Positions 21,968-33,751 of a stretch of DNA of 64,000 nucleotides are shown here, one piece after another. The translations under genes were made by a program, and so were the position numbers. Each line of letters opens with the position of its first letter. Position 1 is the first letter of the stretch. The stretch is from the NCBI GenBank assembly GCA_029582155.1, contig CM055896.1:10223463-10287462 (forward strand), read 5' to 3'. Under the pieces are notes generated by a model. It was not told the origin of the DNA. It searched no databases and saw only the letters and a list, made by a program, of their open reading frames with translations. The DNA is from Panopea generosa. Its lineage: Eukaryota > Mollusca > Bivalvia > Adapedonta > Hiatellidae.

Positions 21968-22942
21968 GCTAGCTCTGAGCTGAAGGCTCACAGGTAAGAT
22001 TTTATGATCGCTCCGAGTGATGTTAGTTTATCTGAGCTGAAGGCTCAGATGTGAGCTTATGGTCACTCTTTGTGATATTAGCTTATCTGAGCTTAAGGCT
22101 CACAGGTGAGATTTTACGATCGCTCTGTGTGCTGCTAGCTTATAAGAGCTGAAGGCTCACAGGTGAGATTTTACGATTGCTCTGTGGGATGCTAGCTTAT
22201 CTGAGCTGCAGGCTCACAGGTGAGCTATCAGCGCTCTGTGTGAGCAGCTTATCTGAGCTAATGGCTTACAGGTGAGCTTTGATGATTGCTCTTTGTGATT
22301 TAGCTTATCTGAGCTAAAAGCTCACAGGTGAGCTTATGATTACTCTGTGTGATGTCAGCTTATCTGAGCTAAAGTGAGCTTTTATTATTACTCTGTGTGA
22401 TTTTATGATTGCTCTGTGTGATGATAGCTCATCTGAGCTGAAGGTTCACTGTGAGCTTTTATGATCGCTGTGCGAGTGTCTATCATTAATTGTTCTGTAC
22501 TTGCTTCAAACCACTTTATGTTATAACACTATGACAGATTTTCACTACATTTTGTGTGAATCATTCTTACATGAATCTCTCTGTGAAGTTTTTTCAGATA
22601 ATGACCCTGGGGTCAAATTTGTTGAGGCTGGGTCCTGTTAAGGGTATTTAATATCCATTAAAACGAGATAAAATTGTAGTTCCAAAAAATCTTCTAGAAA
22701 GATTCTTCATAATTATTTGGTATAAAAGATCCATACGAATTAAGAATTTTAAGTTTGTTGAAATGATAGGGTAAGGATCCAATGGGGCCCAGTAAGGGTA
22801 CTTTGGTTTTTACACTGAAATATTATGATAAAACAGATAATTTGCATCTATAAATTCTTAATAAGCTTAGTCCAGTCAATATCTGAAAAATAAATTGACA
22901 AACGAATCAGGTGAGCGACTTAGGCTCATATGGTCTCTTGTT
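21968..22942 (+). mobile_element. Rep-L-type dispersed element with internal tandem array
   Basis: From 21968 to about 22470, GAGCTGAAGGCTCACAGGTG..GATCGCTCTGTGTGATG..TTATCT recurs about eight times at roughly 58 bases. A unique body follows. It closes CAGGTGAGCGACTTAGGCTC then a CTCTTGTTT end, like the 3' end of Rep-L. Confidence 0.65.
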
Positions 22943-23621
22943 TATCATAGTAACATCTTTTTTAAGATTTCAAAAATTTTTAATGTTATAGAAAAAAGCG
23001 AATTTTAATTGTAATGAAGATTCATGGGTAAAATAAATATGACTAATTTTGCGTATAGTTTCTGTTTAATGATATTCATACAAGACCCTTCTCATCGGAT
23101 GGTCATTAATGCAGAGATATGGCGTTCATTATTTGCAACAATTTTCTTGTCATATTTGAGGTGTATGACAAGTTAATGTGTCTGCATGGGTAAATAAGTA
23201 GGAAGATAGTCTACAAAGATTCCAGAGGAGTCTGTAAATTTTCTTTTTCCAATAAATTAGTTGCCAAATTTGGCGCAAAATTGAGTTATGTTTGTAAAAA
23301 AAAGATTATTTTGGTGTTGTCTGTATAAATGAAGTCTTTTTGTTTGTTAAGCGGGTGGAGGAGGGGGTTTACACAAGTTTGACTGCTTGAAAAAATCTTT
23401 TATATTAAAGGTTCAAAAAGCATTTCGGCTATAAATAGAAAATGTGAGTTAATTATAAATCTTTTTAATTCAGACTTGCATTAAATTGCCCTGCCCGCCA
23501 TTTCCTACAAATTAAATAGTTTCTATACACCCATTGGTTGTATGTGCAGATGCAGTGCAGTAAAGTGTTGTGGAAAAGTTTGTTCAATATGTTTTTTCCT
23601 TTTGATGTTATGGTAAAATGT

Positions 23622-23955
23622 TCAGGTCGTGGTTAAAGTCAAGGTCATGGTTAATGATAAATAGAGAAATTACTTTTGTGTTAAATCAGGTCGAGGTTAA
23701 AGTCAAGGTCATTGTAAATGATAAATAGAGAAATTACTTTAGAGTTAAATAAGGTCGAGGTTAAAGTCAAGGTCATAGTAATGATAAATAGAGAAATTAC
23801 TTTTGAGTTAAATCAGGTTGAGGTTAAAGTCAAGGTCATAGTAAATGATAAATAGAGAAATTACTTTAGAGTTAAATCAGGTCGAGGTTAAAGTCAAGTA
23901 AAGGTCACTGTTAATGATAAATAGAGAAATTACTTGTGAGTTAAATTAGTCAATG
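23622..23955. repeat. 64-bp tandem array, about 5 copies
   Basis: The unit runs GTCGAGGTTAAAGTCAAGGT, CATGGTAAATGATAAATAGA, GAAATTACTTTAGAGTTAAA, TCAG. It lies 140 bases upstream of exon 5. Confidence 0.9.
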
Positions 23956-24095
23956 TCATATAAGATTTTAAGTTAAAACATATAATAATTATTTCATGAG
24001 ATATATGGTAAAAATTGCACTACTTTCTGTATGATAATGTATGAACAATCTATAATAAGTACATACTTTTACCATGTGTTGTTTATCAATTGCAG

Positions 24096-24138
24096 GACAA
24101 CACAGATATGAAGCCTGGTCACTCAGATATAAGTACAG
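24096..24138 (+). CDS. AFF: AFF exon 5: short linker exon
   Basis: The acceptor GTTTATCAATTGCAG ends at 24095 and the donor is ACAG|GTAAGT (24139), a consensus match. The exon has 43 nt, entering in phase 0 and leaving in phase 1. It encodes DNTDMKPGHSDIST plus the first base of the next codon. The sequence is not conserved enough to recognise alone. It is supported by strong splice sites, by phase continuity with exons 4 and 6, and by a position matching the linker after KFPF in AFF proteins. Confidence 0.78.
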
Positions 24139-24737
24139 GTAAGTTAGTGTGCCATCATCTTAGTATAGGTCATTGGAGTTCATTAATGAAACACGATATC
24201 ACAGTACTCTACATTACTGTGGGAGAATATCCATTTGTAAGACTTACTGTACAGTTATTTGCTGCTATATTGAAAAGAAAAAAAAAATTTGAAGATACAA
24301 TGATTAAACCACTAGCCTTATGTTTTTTTTATTTAAAGTAATGCCAAGTGTACTTTTCCCGATTTAAGAAGAAAAAAAAAAATCTTTTTTTTTTATTCGT
24401 ATAAGTGTCACAGGTGACGTAAAACGACAGGCTAAATTTTTTTTTTTCTTAGATTCACAATTTTAAAATAATCAGATTTGTCAAATATAAACAACACTGT
24501 AACTTTATTGATGTTAATCACATCTAACAGAATGGTTGTTTTTTTTGTGAAGGATATGTGTAGTTATTCCGACATTGCTAGTTTTCACCACAATAAATTC
24601 ATACTGACATATAATTTTTGTATTTTTAACTGGGTTACTTTTCAAGTGATGCACATGGACACAGATACTGGTAAACAGCTTGGTATGTGATTAATGTTAT
24701 GTTATTATGCTTTCTGAACCATTTCGGGGAAGCACCT

Positions 24738-24780
24738 TTATATATATATATATTTATATATATATATATATATATATATG
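24738..24780. repeat. AT dinucleotide microsatellite
   Basis: An interrupted (TA)n run of about 43 bases. Confidence 0.9.
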
Positions 24781-24819
24781 CAGCTTAGTCCATCCTTGCA
24801 TGCATGTATTTGTGCATCA

Positions 24820-25500
24820 CAATATTCTTATATGGTCTGTTTCTCAACAACCTCTTGTTGTAATTTCATGACACTTGCTAGGATGTATCACTACCAAGTG
24901 GTGCTATGCAAATTGTCTTGTGTTTTGATTTTTCACATAGTGCCGGCCATTTTATTAGGTTAATTATCAATCGTTATCTGCGCTAATCTCTTCAACTTCT
25001 ATATGGAAATGGGCCCGATTAGCTCAGTCGGTAACGCATCTGACTATCAATCCAGGGGTCATGAGTTTGAATCCACTGCCCGGCAACAGTCTCCGTGATG
25101 ATTGATATACGGCATTGTGTCTCATTATCATTCGTCTCTCACCACTGATTCAAGTGGGAAAGTTATCAGTTACTTGCGGAGATGGGATGTGCTCGAGTAC
25201 TGGTTTATCCAAGGAAACAGTAGTTAGGTTAACTGATTGTCTGTTAGCTCTCGATGGCATAAAAATGACGCTAAATATTCAATCAATCAATCAATCTATA
25301 TGGAAATTTATGAAATATGACAAGATGCATCACTACCGAGTGGAGATGTGGATAGTGTCTTTGTGTTTCAGTTAGATGATTTTTCACAGAGCTATGACCC
25401 TTTGATTGTGTCCCATACCAAATTCCTTGTTTTTGATTTTTTTTTTTTTTCCTGATTTTTTTTCACTTCAGCCTCTGGAAAGAATTTTACGAAACTTGCT
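24820..25500 (+). mobile_element. Rep-M, split by a SINE-A
   Basis: The left part contains CTCAACAACCTCTTGTTGTA and GCTAGGATGTATCACTACCA. The right part, from 25308, contains CACTACCGAGTGGAGATGTG, TTTGTGTTTCAGTTAGATGA and CCAAATTCCTTGTTTTTG. SINE-A occupies 25011-25294. Two or more Rep-M copies may be joined here. Confidence 0.6.
25011..25294 (+). mobile_element. SINE-A, full copy with 13-bp target duplication
   Basis: The head is GGGCCCGATTAGCTCAGTCG with the B-box-like GAGTTTGAATCC. The body is GATTCAAGTGGGAAAGTTAT and the tail AATATTCAATCAATCAATCAA. TCTATATGGAAAT is perfectly duplicated at 24998-25010 and 25295-25307, which shows insertion by target-primed reverse transcription. Confidence 0.93.
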
Positions 25501-25744
25501 AATTGCTAATTGTAACATTTATTTGTCCCACAGATATTGTGTTGTATATCTGACAAATATTGCAAACATTTGCCTGCAACATGAACCCTGATGTGGGCTT
25601 ATTCTAGTACAGCATTGGCAACAGCTGTATGTGTATGCTTTTTATATTTGCTATGTGTGTTTTTAGATTTATATCACTGTCATAAGTCTGGGTGCCATAC
25701 ATTTGTTTTATCTTTCAAATGTAACAATGAGTTGTTCTTGTATG

Positions 25745-26030
25745 GTGTTTAACAATTTTTCAGTAATATCACGACGTTGTCTACTTGAGACAGTATTCTA
25801 AGCACTGCCACACTGAAGAATCATGCCACAGACACATGGTATTATACCCCACCCAGTCACATTATACTGACAACGGGCCAACCAAACCTAGATGCTAAAT
25901 GCTGAGCACTAAGTGAGGAAGCTTCTAGTACCATCTTTCAAATCTTAGGTATGACCCATCCGGGGATCGAACCCACAATCTTTCGCTTGCAAGGTGTACA
26001 CTCTACCACTAGACCACCGCTGCGGTGTAT
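25745..26030 (-). mobile_element. SINE-C
   Basis: The complement is nearly full length: CACTGAAGAATCATGCCACA, TACCCCACCCAGTCACATTA, CGGGGATCGAACCCACAATC, then CACTAGACCACCGCTGCGG. The A- and B-box regions are recognisable. Confidence 0.83.
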
Positions 26031-26449
26031 AACAATAAGATACTAAATGAGCTGACTGGCCATTTATTTGTAAGATAATATTCAACAACTTCTTCAAACA
26101 AACTTTGTTTCTTGTATGTGAATAATTGTGAAATTTGATAATATTGTGTCAAAGGCTTCTCCTGTTTAGATTTAAATTAAGTTATAGAATGTTTTATAAG
26201 CAGCCACTAATCAGATTAGTTACTGAATTATTGTGAACCCAGGCTACCTCTTATAATAAAATGCAAAGAATCTTCTTAGAACAACTGAATGAGGAATGCC
26301 ATTGAAAAGTTTGCAAACTGCTTCTTTAAAGTCACACAGATCATATTAACAGATGTCCAGCATACAATTAAATAATTACTTTCAAGGGTAGGGCCATAAG
26401 ATGCATTGGTGTCTGGCTGGCTCTCTTATCCTTGAAGTCATGTGTTTAA

Positions 26450-27000
26450 CAAGTTAATATTAGCTAAGTTGAAAGCTGGCAAGTTGAAGATATGTTGATA
26501 TTTGGCAAGTTAATATCTGGCAAATATAAAGCTGGTAAGTTATAAGCTGGCAAGTTGAAGCTAAGTTAATAACTGGCAAGTTGAAGATGTGTTGATATCT
26601 GGCAAATATATAGCTGGCAAGTTGAAGATATGTTGATATCTGGCAAGTTAATTATATCTGGCAAGTATTTAGCTGGCAAGTTGAAGATATATTGATATAA
26701 TACAATTTGATATTTGGTAAATTCATAGCTGGCAAGCGAATAGCGAAGTTTATAGCTTGCAAGTTGAAGCTAAGTTAAAAGCTGACAAGTTTATAGCTGG
26801 CAAGTTGAAGCTTAGTTAATAGCTGGCAAGTAAGTAGCTTGCAAGTTGAAGCTTAGTTAAAAGCTGGCAAGTTGAAGCTCAGTTAATAGATGGCAAGTAA
26901 GTATCTGGCAAGTTAAAGCTTTTAAAGTTAATAGCTGGCAAGTATATATAGCTGGTAAGTTGATGGTAAGTTTATAGTCGGCAAGTTAATGGTGAAAGAT
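26450..27000. repeat. Degenerate array of GCTGGCAAGTT units
   Basis: AGCTGGCAAGTTGAAG and ATATCTGGCAAGTTAAT blocks of roughly 20 bases recur more than twenty times in irregular order. Confidence 0.85.
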
Positions 27001-27574
27001 GTCGGTTCTATTTGGATTCAATTTCTTATCTTAACCCAATAAAATATTCTGATGCCTTCAAATTTGGTTTCATCTCTCCATCTGATCAGCCCCATGTAGC
27101 ATATTTTCTTTTTTTCACTTTACAAAACAGTTATGTGCACAGAATCAGTCAGTCAGTGATCATAAAATACAGTTTAATATTTGGCAATGTCAGTCAGCTT
27201 TACAGTAGTCAGAAAAAAATAGAAACAATACTTTATAATATAAGATTATTATACCGATATAAGATTATTATACCGGCACGTACATGGAGACTGATAGAAA
27301 CTGATGGATTTCTTGTAGAAAATGTAGACTGCCATAATCCCAAATGAATTCCTTAATCACATAATGTCTATGATTGATATTGCATCTTAACTGGCGGTTG
27401 TAAAGGCCATCAGGGTGTGTGGTGCATAGGAGTATTAACTGTTTAAATACAATATTTGGTTGGCAGTTTGGTGTGAGAGAGAATAAGATCTGATTTTGGT
27501 AATGTGGTTAGTGCACTGGCTTTGGTGTGTTACCAAGGGTTATGAATTTGGCTCATTACCATAGTTATAGATAG

Positions 27575-27965
27575 ACCCACAGAGGGTCATGTATTGTGGG
27601 AATATGGAATAATTTATAGACATATAGAGGGTCTCTTATTATGGGAATGTGGGAGAATTTATAGACATATAGAGGGTCTTGTATTGTGGGAGAATTTGTA
27701 GACATATCGAGTTTTGTATTATGGGAATATGTGAGAATTTATAAACCTATAGAGGGTCTTTTATTATGGGAATATGGGAGAATTTATAAACATTGAGAGG
27801 GTCTTGTATTATGGGAGAATTCATAGAGAGTTTTGTATTATGGGAATATGAGAGAATTTTTAGACATATAGAGGTTCTTGTATTATGGGAGAATTTAAAG
27901 ACCTATAGAGAGTTTTGTATTATGGGAATTGAATTTATCTTTTGGTTTGGGAATGATGGAGAATT
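27575..27965. repeat. Tandem array, period near 46 bp, about 8 copies
   Basis: The unit is near TTATAGACATATAGAGGGTC then TTGTATTATGGGAATATGGG and AGAATT, with frequent internal deletions. Confidence 0.85.
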
Positions 27966-28599
27966 TAGTATACACAAACTATGAAAAAGATTACTTTAAA
28001 ACATTTTTGCAAAAAATGTTGATGCATGTCTGATTTCCACAAACTTGGTATGCATTGTTTGTGTCTCAGTCTGTTAAGTCTTCTAAATAATAATGGAATA
28101 TTCCAGAAGTGAATGATGGTAGAGTCCATTACTAGAAAATAGCAAGTTAGGGGTCACGACAAAAAATGAAAAACAAATTGATGCAAGGTAACTTGCATAC
28201 TCTGCATGTTACTTGTAATAAAAGATTAATGTACTTATTCCATGTTGGTGATCTGATTCATTTACGTACATCTCCATTTCAAAGTTCAAAGTTTACATGG
28301 TTATACTGAGGTCATTCTTTGGGTTGGTACAGGTATTTCCAATTATCTGGTAATCTGCACAGACTGAAAGAATGAAACTATTAACTATTGTATCTCAGTT
28401 ACTTCATTACAGTGTGCTGTGAGAGAGTGTTGTGTGATGTAATCGAGTACAATTTTAATCATCATTTACGTTGTGTTCTCCGGTGCAGTCACCTGGTTTT
28501 TTGGAGCAGTTCAATGATTATTAAGACATTTTCTGGTACTGTCCCATGGTGATTTAGACATGATTTTTGGCACATGCATAACTAAGTAAAATTATAGTA

Positions 28600-28780
28600 T
28601 ACTGTCAAACCTTTGTAAGTGGTCACCTCTATTAAACAGCCTCTTGTCTTAAGCAGCCACATTTGTTATTTTGCATTTATATGCTTTCAGAACAAATTGA
28701 CCTGCATTAACAATAAACTATCTTAAAAGGTCATTTTTGCTTCTTCTCTTAACTAGCTGCTTAAAACAGCTTTGACTGTA
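28600..28780 (+). mobile_element. MITE-T
   Basis: It starts TACTGTCAAACCTTTGTAAG and ends AACAGCTTTGACTGTA, with CACCTCTATTAAACAGCC and TTGTCTTAAGCAGCCAC inside. Confidence 0.78.
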
Positions 28781-29385
28781 TATATATAATTTTGGGTCAA
28801 AGGTAAAAGGTTATCACTTGATAACAAAGTATACTTCCCGTGCAGTCTTGCACTTGTATAATATAATTTCTTAATGGACAACGGTAATAAAACAGTATTA
28901 AAACATATGTGTTCTATTAAAGTTGCATTTATATATTATAAAATTCTATTTCCAGATGTATTTGATATTGCTGATTAGGAAAGGAGCCAGTTTTTGAATG
29001 TTTACAGTTTTATTGTTATGGCATGGTATGATAAAGCACAGTTGTTCATATATACAAAACATACTTCTAAATCAGTTCCATTTCTTGTTTAAATGATTGG
29101 TTTTGATCTTTGTAATATAAATTTGGTTTATATTTCAGGCAATTTACCTTTTACCTTTTTTTTTTTCAAAGCTCTCCTGATTTGTGTGTGCTTTTTAAGA
29201 TTATTGATATGTTTGATAGAAAATTGATAGTAGATTGTCTCCCTTGGATTATAAAATGTGATTTATATGAATGTGTGAATTTCTCTATCTCGTCAATAAA
29301 TAACTATGAACAAAGTGAACCTCGAGAAAATAAGTCCGATAAAGGGTATGCAATGTTTGTCTCTCAGTCAGTAAAGCCATATTAA

Positions 29386-29410
29386 CCCCCCCCCCCCCCC
29401 CCCCCCCCCC
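29386..29410. repeat. C25 homopolymer
   Basis: An uninterrupted run of about 25 C. The length may be a sequencing or assembly artefact. Confidence 0.8.
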
Positions 29411-29917
29411 AGCCCTTTGTGAATTTTATTGGAATGGTTATATATAACAATGATTGATGAGTGCATGATAGACATTTTACCTAATTGACGATGTAACAAC
29501 ATATTATCTACATGCAAAGATTGATTACCAAAACTCTTTTGGCAATAAAACCAATAATTTTTTTATGATGGTGTGTGTTTGGTTTTGATGTATTATTGTA
29601 CCATGGAGAAGTATGCGTAAGGCTTATCAATCAACAAATTGTGTATGTGTACTTTGTGTTTGATGTGTCTCTGTCATCACGTCCTGCAGTTGGTATTTCA
29701 GTCAATCTGTTTCATTAAATAATTTTTTTTGTAGTAACTCAGTGGAATTAATGTTCAAGGTTGCAATAGTGCAGTGGTTTCATATATTTTAATGGATGTT
29801 CTGTAAAGCAAATTTGGCAGTATGATATTGTTTAGTTAATACTTATTTATTTTACGTTGATTGTGAAACAAGTTTTTATGACTTCAAATTCTTCCTAATT
29901 AAAGCCAGTACAAAGTA

Positions 29918-30104
29918 TACAGTCAAACGTAAGTTAGTGGTCACCTCTATTAAGCAACCAGTTGTCTTAAAGAGTCACATTTTCTATTAACCATTTAAAT
30001 ATTTTTGTTTTGTTTTAATTAATCTGTATTAAGCAGCCACCTGCCTTTAAAGTGTCATCTTTGCTCTTTCCCTTGAGTGGTTGCTTACAACAGGTTGAAC
30101 TGTA
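29918..30104 (+). mobile_element. MITE-T
   Basis: It starts TACAGTCAAACGTAAGTTAG and ends AACAGGTTGAACTGTA. CACCTCTATTAAGCAACCAG and TTAAGCAGCCACCTG are conserved. Confidence 0.78.
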
Positions 30105-30109
30105 TATAG

Positions 30110-30235
30110 ATAAAAGTATTTTGGTCATGCATGGACACCCACAACACATGATGGGGGGTGGTGATTGAACCTGTCGCCCTCCAGTTCTGGTTATATACTG
30201 CTCTACCATATGCTTCACCAATCAGCCATATGTTT
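30110..30235 (-). mobile_element. Possible tRNA-like SINE head fragment
   Basis: GGTGGTGATTGAACCTGTCG, then CTGCTCTACCATATG and a further block ending ATCAGCC, resembles a tRNA-like head complement. The family is not assigned. Confidence 0.35.
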
Positions 30236-30429
30236 ATATTATGACCAGATCATGTGCAAACTATTCCATTCCATTGTCCGTGTCGACAAATAAGGTTGAA
30301 TGACCTTTATTGCATTTAATTTTACTTCTTTACTTCATTACCTGCTGTTTTTCACTGTTGAATACAATCTAAATAAGTTAAGTCTTTTCCTGGAAATACC
30401 GTCAGCAATACTCAATCAACAACAACGGG

Positions 30430-30545
30430 GCATAGTCAAATAAGGCATTATCTGAAAGTCAGTTACCGCTCATCTCAGGTCATAGGTTCGAACCGAGTTC
30501 AAAGAATTTACGTGTGAAATACTGCTAGTAAATGATGTTCTTACA
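30430..30545 (+). mobile_element. Possible SINE-B fragment
   Basis: CATAGTCAAATAAGGC, CATAGGTTCGAACCG and ACGTGTGAAATACTG fall in SINE-B order, but the match is weak. Confidence 0.35.
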
Positions 30546-31118
30546 TTGTGTTGACCAGTAGTTCTACTCAGTGTCATCGTTCATTATTTCTGGACCGATT
30601 AAACTAGATTTCATTATATAACCTACTTTCCCTACCTCCCTGTCTGTAGAATTACTTGACCGAGTACCATAGACATCTTTGATTGTCGGATTTAATTAAT
30701 ATTACGCCATCTAATTCTCCTACACTTCTCTTCTAATTCATGCATGCACCTTCTTTGTTAACTTTTTTTCTGGAATGATTTTTAATCTATAGAGAATGGG
30801 CAGTTGTGTTGTTGATAGGACATATTGACGTTTCCCATCTTACAGACAAAATCTGTCATCTCCCTGACATTATTACATTACGTTTTGATGAAGAGTCATT
30901 GCGAGATATTTACTGTGATGAAGACTGTGTGGAAGATCATTGTAAGCAGACATGCCGGCATAAATAATGTATTATCTGTACGGAGAGGAGGATGCTTTAC
31001 AGTTATAATGATACATGATTGGATTTGTCCAACAGATCCTCCTTGTTGGGAAAATATAGTCTGTATATATATATCTCTGTTCTCAAAATGCAGTTCCGAA
31101 TTTATTCTAAACATATTG

Positions 31119-31262
31119 AGGGATCGGCCATGGCCGAGTAGTCTAAGGCTCCATCTCAAGATTACTTGCCTCTCACCACCAGGGTCGTAGGTTCAGAGGT
31201 TCACTCCAAAAGCTTTATGTAAGAAAGTTTGCCAGTTACACGGGAAGGACGACGGATCAAGT
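31119..31262 (+). mobile_element. SINE-B, 5' part
   Basis: The head GGCCATGGCCGAGTAGTCTA is well kept, followed by TCTCACCACCAGGGTCGTAG and GTAAGAAAGTTTGCCAGTTAC. It is cut off where a SINE-C in the opposite orientation begins. Confidence 0.72.
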
Positions 31263-31279
31263 CAGATTCTTTTTTTAGG

Positions 31280-31497
31280 TATATTGAGAGCTGTTGCTGT
31301 TATACTTGAGTATCATGCTGCAGACAAATGGTATGATACTTCACCTTGTGACTGACACCGGACCGCCTAGACCTAGAACAATCCTCCAAGGAGGCTTCTA
31401 GTACCATTTTTCAACTCTTTGATATGACCCTGCTTGAGATTGAACCCATGACCTTCCGCATGCAAGACAGACTCTCTATCACTAGACCATCCTGTAG
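31280..31497 (-). mobile_element. SINE-C, shortened
   Basis: TTGAGTATCATGCTGCAGAC, GACACCGGACCGCCTAGACC, TGAGATTGAACCCATGACC and CACTAGACCATCC follow in the complement order. Confidence 0.7.
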
Positions 31498-31975
31498 TAT
31501 ATCAATAATGTATCAATATTCTATTTCTATCCGCGACAGTTTTGAAAAGTGACTGCACCCCTACAAGTGTCACGCTAGAATAAAGCTATCTCAGAATTTT
31601 CAAGGTGCCAGTCTGGTTCACATTGCAAGTTGCGAACTCTGTTTAACAGTCTTTTTTTCTGCAAACATTGAAAATTAATTTTCATATCAAAACTTGCACT
31701 TTGACTAAATTCTAAATCAATAGATGGAGGGCAAGTTTAAAATTTCAGACAGTAATTTACATTAAATGCTGTCCAATTAATTTATGTCCTGGAGTTATTG
31801 TTGCGGCTGTATTGATATAATGAAGAAAATCAATACACTAGACGTATTGCACATTCAGAGATTCTGCTAGATTAGCTTCCGTTCTGTAGACACCTTAAAT
31901 AACCAAGGCTTCTGGATCATGGCAAAATGTTCATGGCAAGAATTGTTATTATTTTGTATAGTTCTAAGTGTCGTA

Positions 31976-32253
31976 TTTAGGGTCCTGTGGCCGAGTGGTC
32001 TAAGGCACCGTCTCAATATCACTAACCTCTCACCGCAAAGGTAGTAGGTTTGAATCCCGCCCACTCCAAAAAGTGTGCCAGTTTTGCAGAAAGAATGTGG
32101 TTCTCAACTTTATTTGTTTATACTAATATATTTTAGCTTGATTGCGATGAAATCACAGAGCTTATATGAACTACTCTTGAGTCAGCTTCCAGGGTAGAAC
32201 CGGTACTGTAACCAGAAATGTGGTGAAAATGGCATTAAATCCCATTAAAAAAA
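31976..32253 (+). mobile_element. SINE-B interrupted by a reversed SINE-D
   Basis: The head GGTCCTGTGGCCGAGTGGTC and the GGTTTGAATCCCG box are intact. SINE-D sequence replaces the middle from about 32100 to 32205. The SINE-B tail GAAATGTGGTGAAAATGGC resumes and ends in CCCATT plus poly-A. Confidence 0.78.
32100..32205 (-). mobile_element. SINE-D, 3' part, nested in SINE-B
   Basis: TTTAGCTTGATTGCGATGAA, CAGAGCTTATATGAACTACT and CAGGGTAGAACCGGTACTG are the complement of the SINE-D 3' half. Confidence 0.65.
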
Positions 32254-32394
32254 AAAATAAGAGTCATATTTCTATATTTATGTTATTATTTACAAACAAT
32301 GTAGACCCAGACCAGTCAGCACGTATTTCTCTTCATTGGTTTACTCCCAGTTAAATTTTTGCAATGGATTTCTATGAACATTTACCTTGAACAG

Positions 32395-32525
32395 TTTTTC
32401 AGTCATATCTCGACAATGTTAACTTGAGACTGTAAGCATTTTAAGTATTTGGTATGACCTGGCCGGTGATTGAAACTACGACCTGCGTGCGAAATGGACA
32501 CTCAATCACTAGTTCACTGCGGCAG
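32395..32525 (-). mobile_element. SINE-C, internally deleted
   Basis: TTTTTCAGTCATATCTCGACAATG and TTGAGACTGTA are joined directly to GGTATGACCTGGCCGG..GATTGAAAC and a head complement. The middle is missing. Confidence 0.6.
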
Positions 32526-32823
32526 TACTTCTTAACGTAGATATCATGCCCATATTATACTGCTTAACAATCTTCTTCTTGTCATTCTGACTCAGTCGAA
32601 AATGAAACATAATCAATGAAATGTACAGCACTATATTTTTGACATGTTTTGGACAGATATCCTTACAGGCATGATATATTGGAAAAAAGATTTTTGTCAA
32701 TTTTAAAATTTTGAAAATCGTGATAAATGTTTTTTGTAAAGTTATATTGTTGTAATTTTGAGAAGCTACAGTTTGATAAATCTTTTACAATGAAGAGCTG
32801 TATGAATGATGGAAAGAAACTTG

Positions 32824-32998
32824 AAGTGGAGTGCGTGATCCAGTGGTAGCGCATTGGATCCATGATTGGGGAGTTGTAAGTTTGATCCTCCTCCGTGGCT
32901 GTGTGTGGTGTCCGCAAGCAAGACACATATTCGGCATATGCTTAGTACTGGTTCTAACCAGATAGACTTTGAGCGTGACTTGTGTAAATTTTAATAAC
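32824..32998 (+). mobile_element. SINE-E (fifth tRNA-like type)
   Basis: The head is GCGTGATCCAGTGGTAGCGC, with a B-box-like AGTTTGATCC. The body GGTGTCCGCAAGCAAGACAC is unlike SINE-A to D. A remnant lies at 236-420, and a related head (GTGGTCCAGTGATAACATG) at about 35964. Confidence 0.5.
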
Positions 32999-33314
32999 TT
33001 GTTTCAAAATTGTGGTTAAAAAAATAAGTTTGTAAGCTAAAAAAAACAAACTGGAGACTAAACTAAAGTATTAACGGAGACACGGTTGACTCGATACGTA
33101 AGATCAGATGGCAAGTAACAGATGACGTTGATGAAACAACATCTGACAGGGTGGGCAGTTTTTATTACATGGTTGTGTTGTATATAAGCTGTACTTCTTC
33201 TCATGTTACATGGCAGTGAGATGTAGGATAATGTGTCAGATATATATCCTTGCCCTATTTAATGAGATTAATATAATTATAATTTAGTGCACCAGATAAG
33301 TACTATTTGGGGGG

Positions 33315-33512
33315 TATTTAATTTATACTGGAATATTTTAGCTTGATTGCAAAAAAGGTCACTGCAGTAGATGAACTTCTTTCATTTAGTTTGCTACCTA
33401 GGTAGAACCCGTACTTTTTTTTTTTTCATGAGAGGCATCAGGCCAAGCTGGTGATTGAACCTGCAACTTCTGGCATGAGCAGGCAATACTCTATCCGCCA
33501 TCCTACCACCCT
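33315..33512 (-). mobile_element. SINE-D
   Basis: TTTTAGCTTGATTGC, CTAGGTAGAACCCGTACT, a T-run, GAGAGGCATCAGGCCAAGC and GATTGAACCTGCAACTTCTG form the SINE-D complement. Confidence 0.65.
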
Positions 33513-33751
33513 ACTTATATAATATATTTTTAAACTTGTTATAATCCCTGGATACTGTGCTTTTGGAGGTTACATAGTTGTTCATGAAATTGTGGAAATG
33601 TTACCATACACCTACTGATACAAAATATTATTTAATGCTGTTTAAATTAAAATATATAATGCATTTTCTAAAAGAATAGACTGTCCTGTTTATAATGGCT
33701 TAATGGCTTACAAGTGCAAACAGAGTTCTAAATCCCTGCCTCTGCTTTGTT

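Larger units (their letters stand above)
20987..24095 (+). other. AFF intron 4 (3.1 kb)
   Basis: A GTGAGG...TTGCAG intron containing MITE-T, a Rep-L-type element with an internal array, and a 64-bp array. 21305-21965 and 22945-23620 hold no recognisable feature apart from a short G-run near 21328. Confidence 0.8.

Noticed and set aside
24647-24670. A 24-nt candidate microexon with TTTTCAAG acceptor and CTG|GTAAAC donor, phase 1 in and out, between exons 5 and 6
   Set aside because: The phase fits intron 5, but the acceptor is poor, the peptide (VMHMDTDTG-like) matches nothing known in AFF, and so short a candidate is expected by chance in 12.7 kb.
27012-27347. Open frame of 111 codons in intron 5
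   Set aside because: No domain, no phase-1 splice sites, and composition like the surrounding intron.
30825-31190. Open frame of 121 codons
   Set aside because: Its last part is translated SINE-B, and the rest matches nothing I know.
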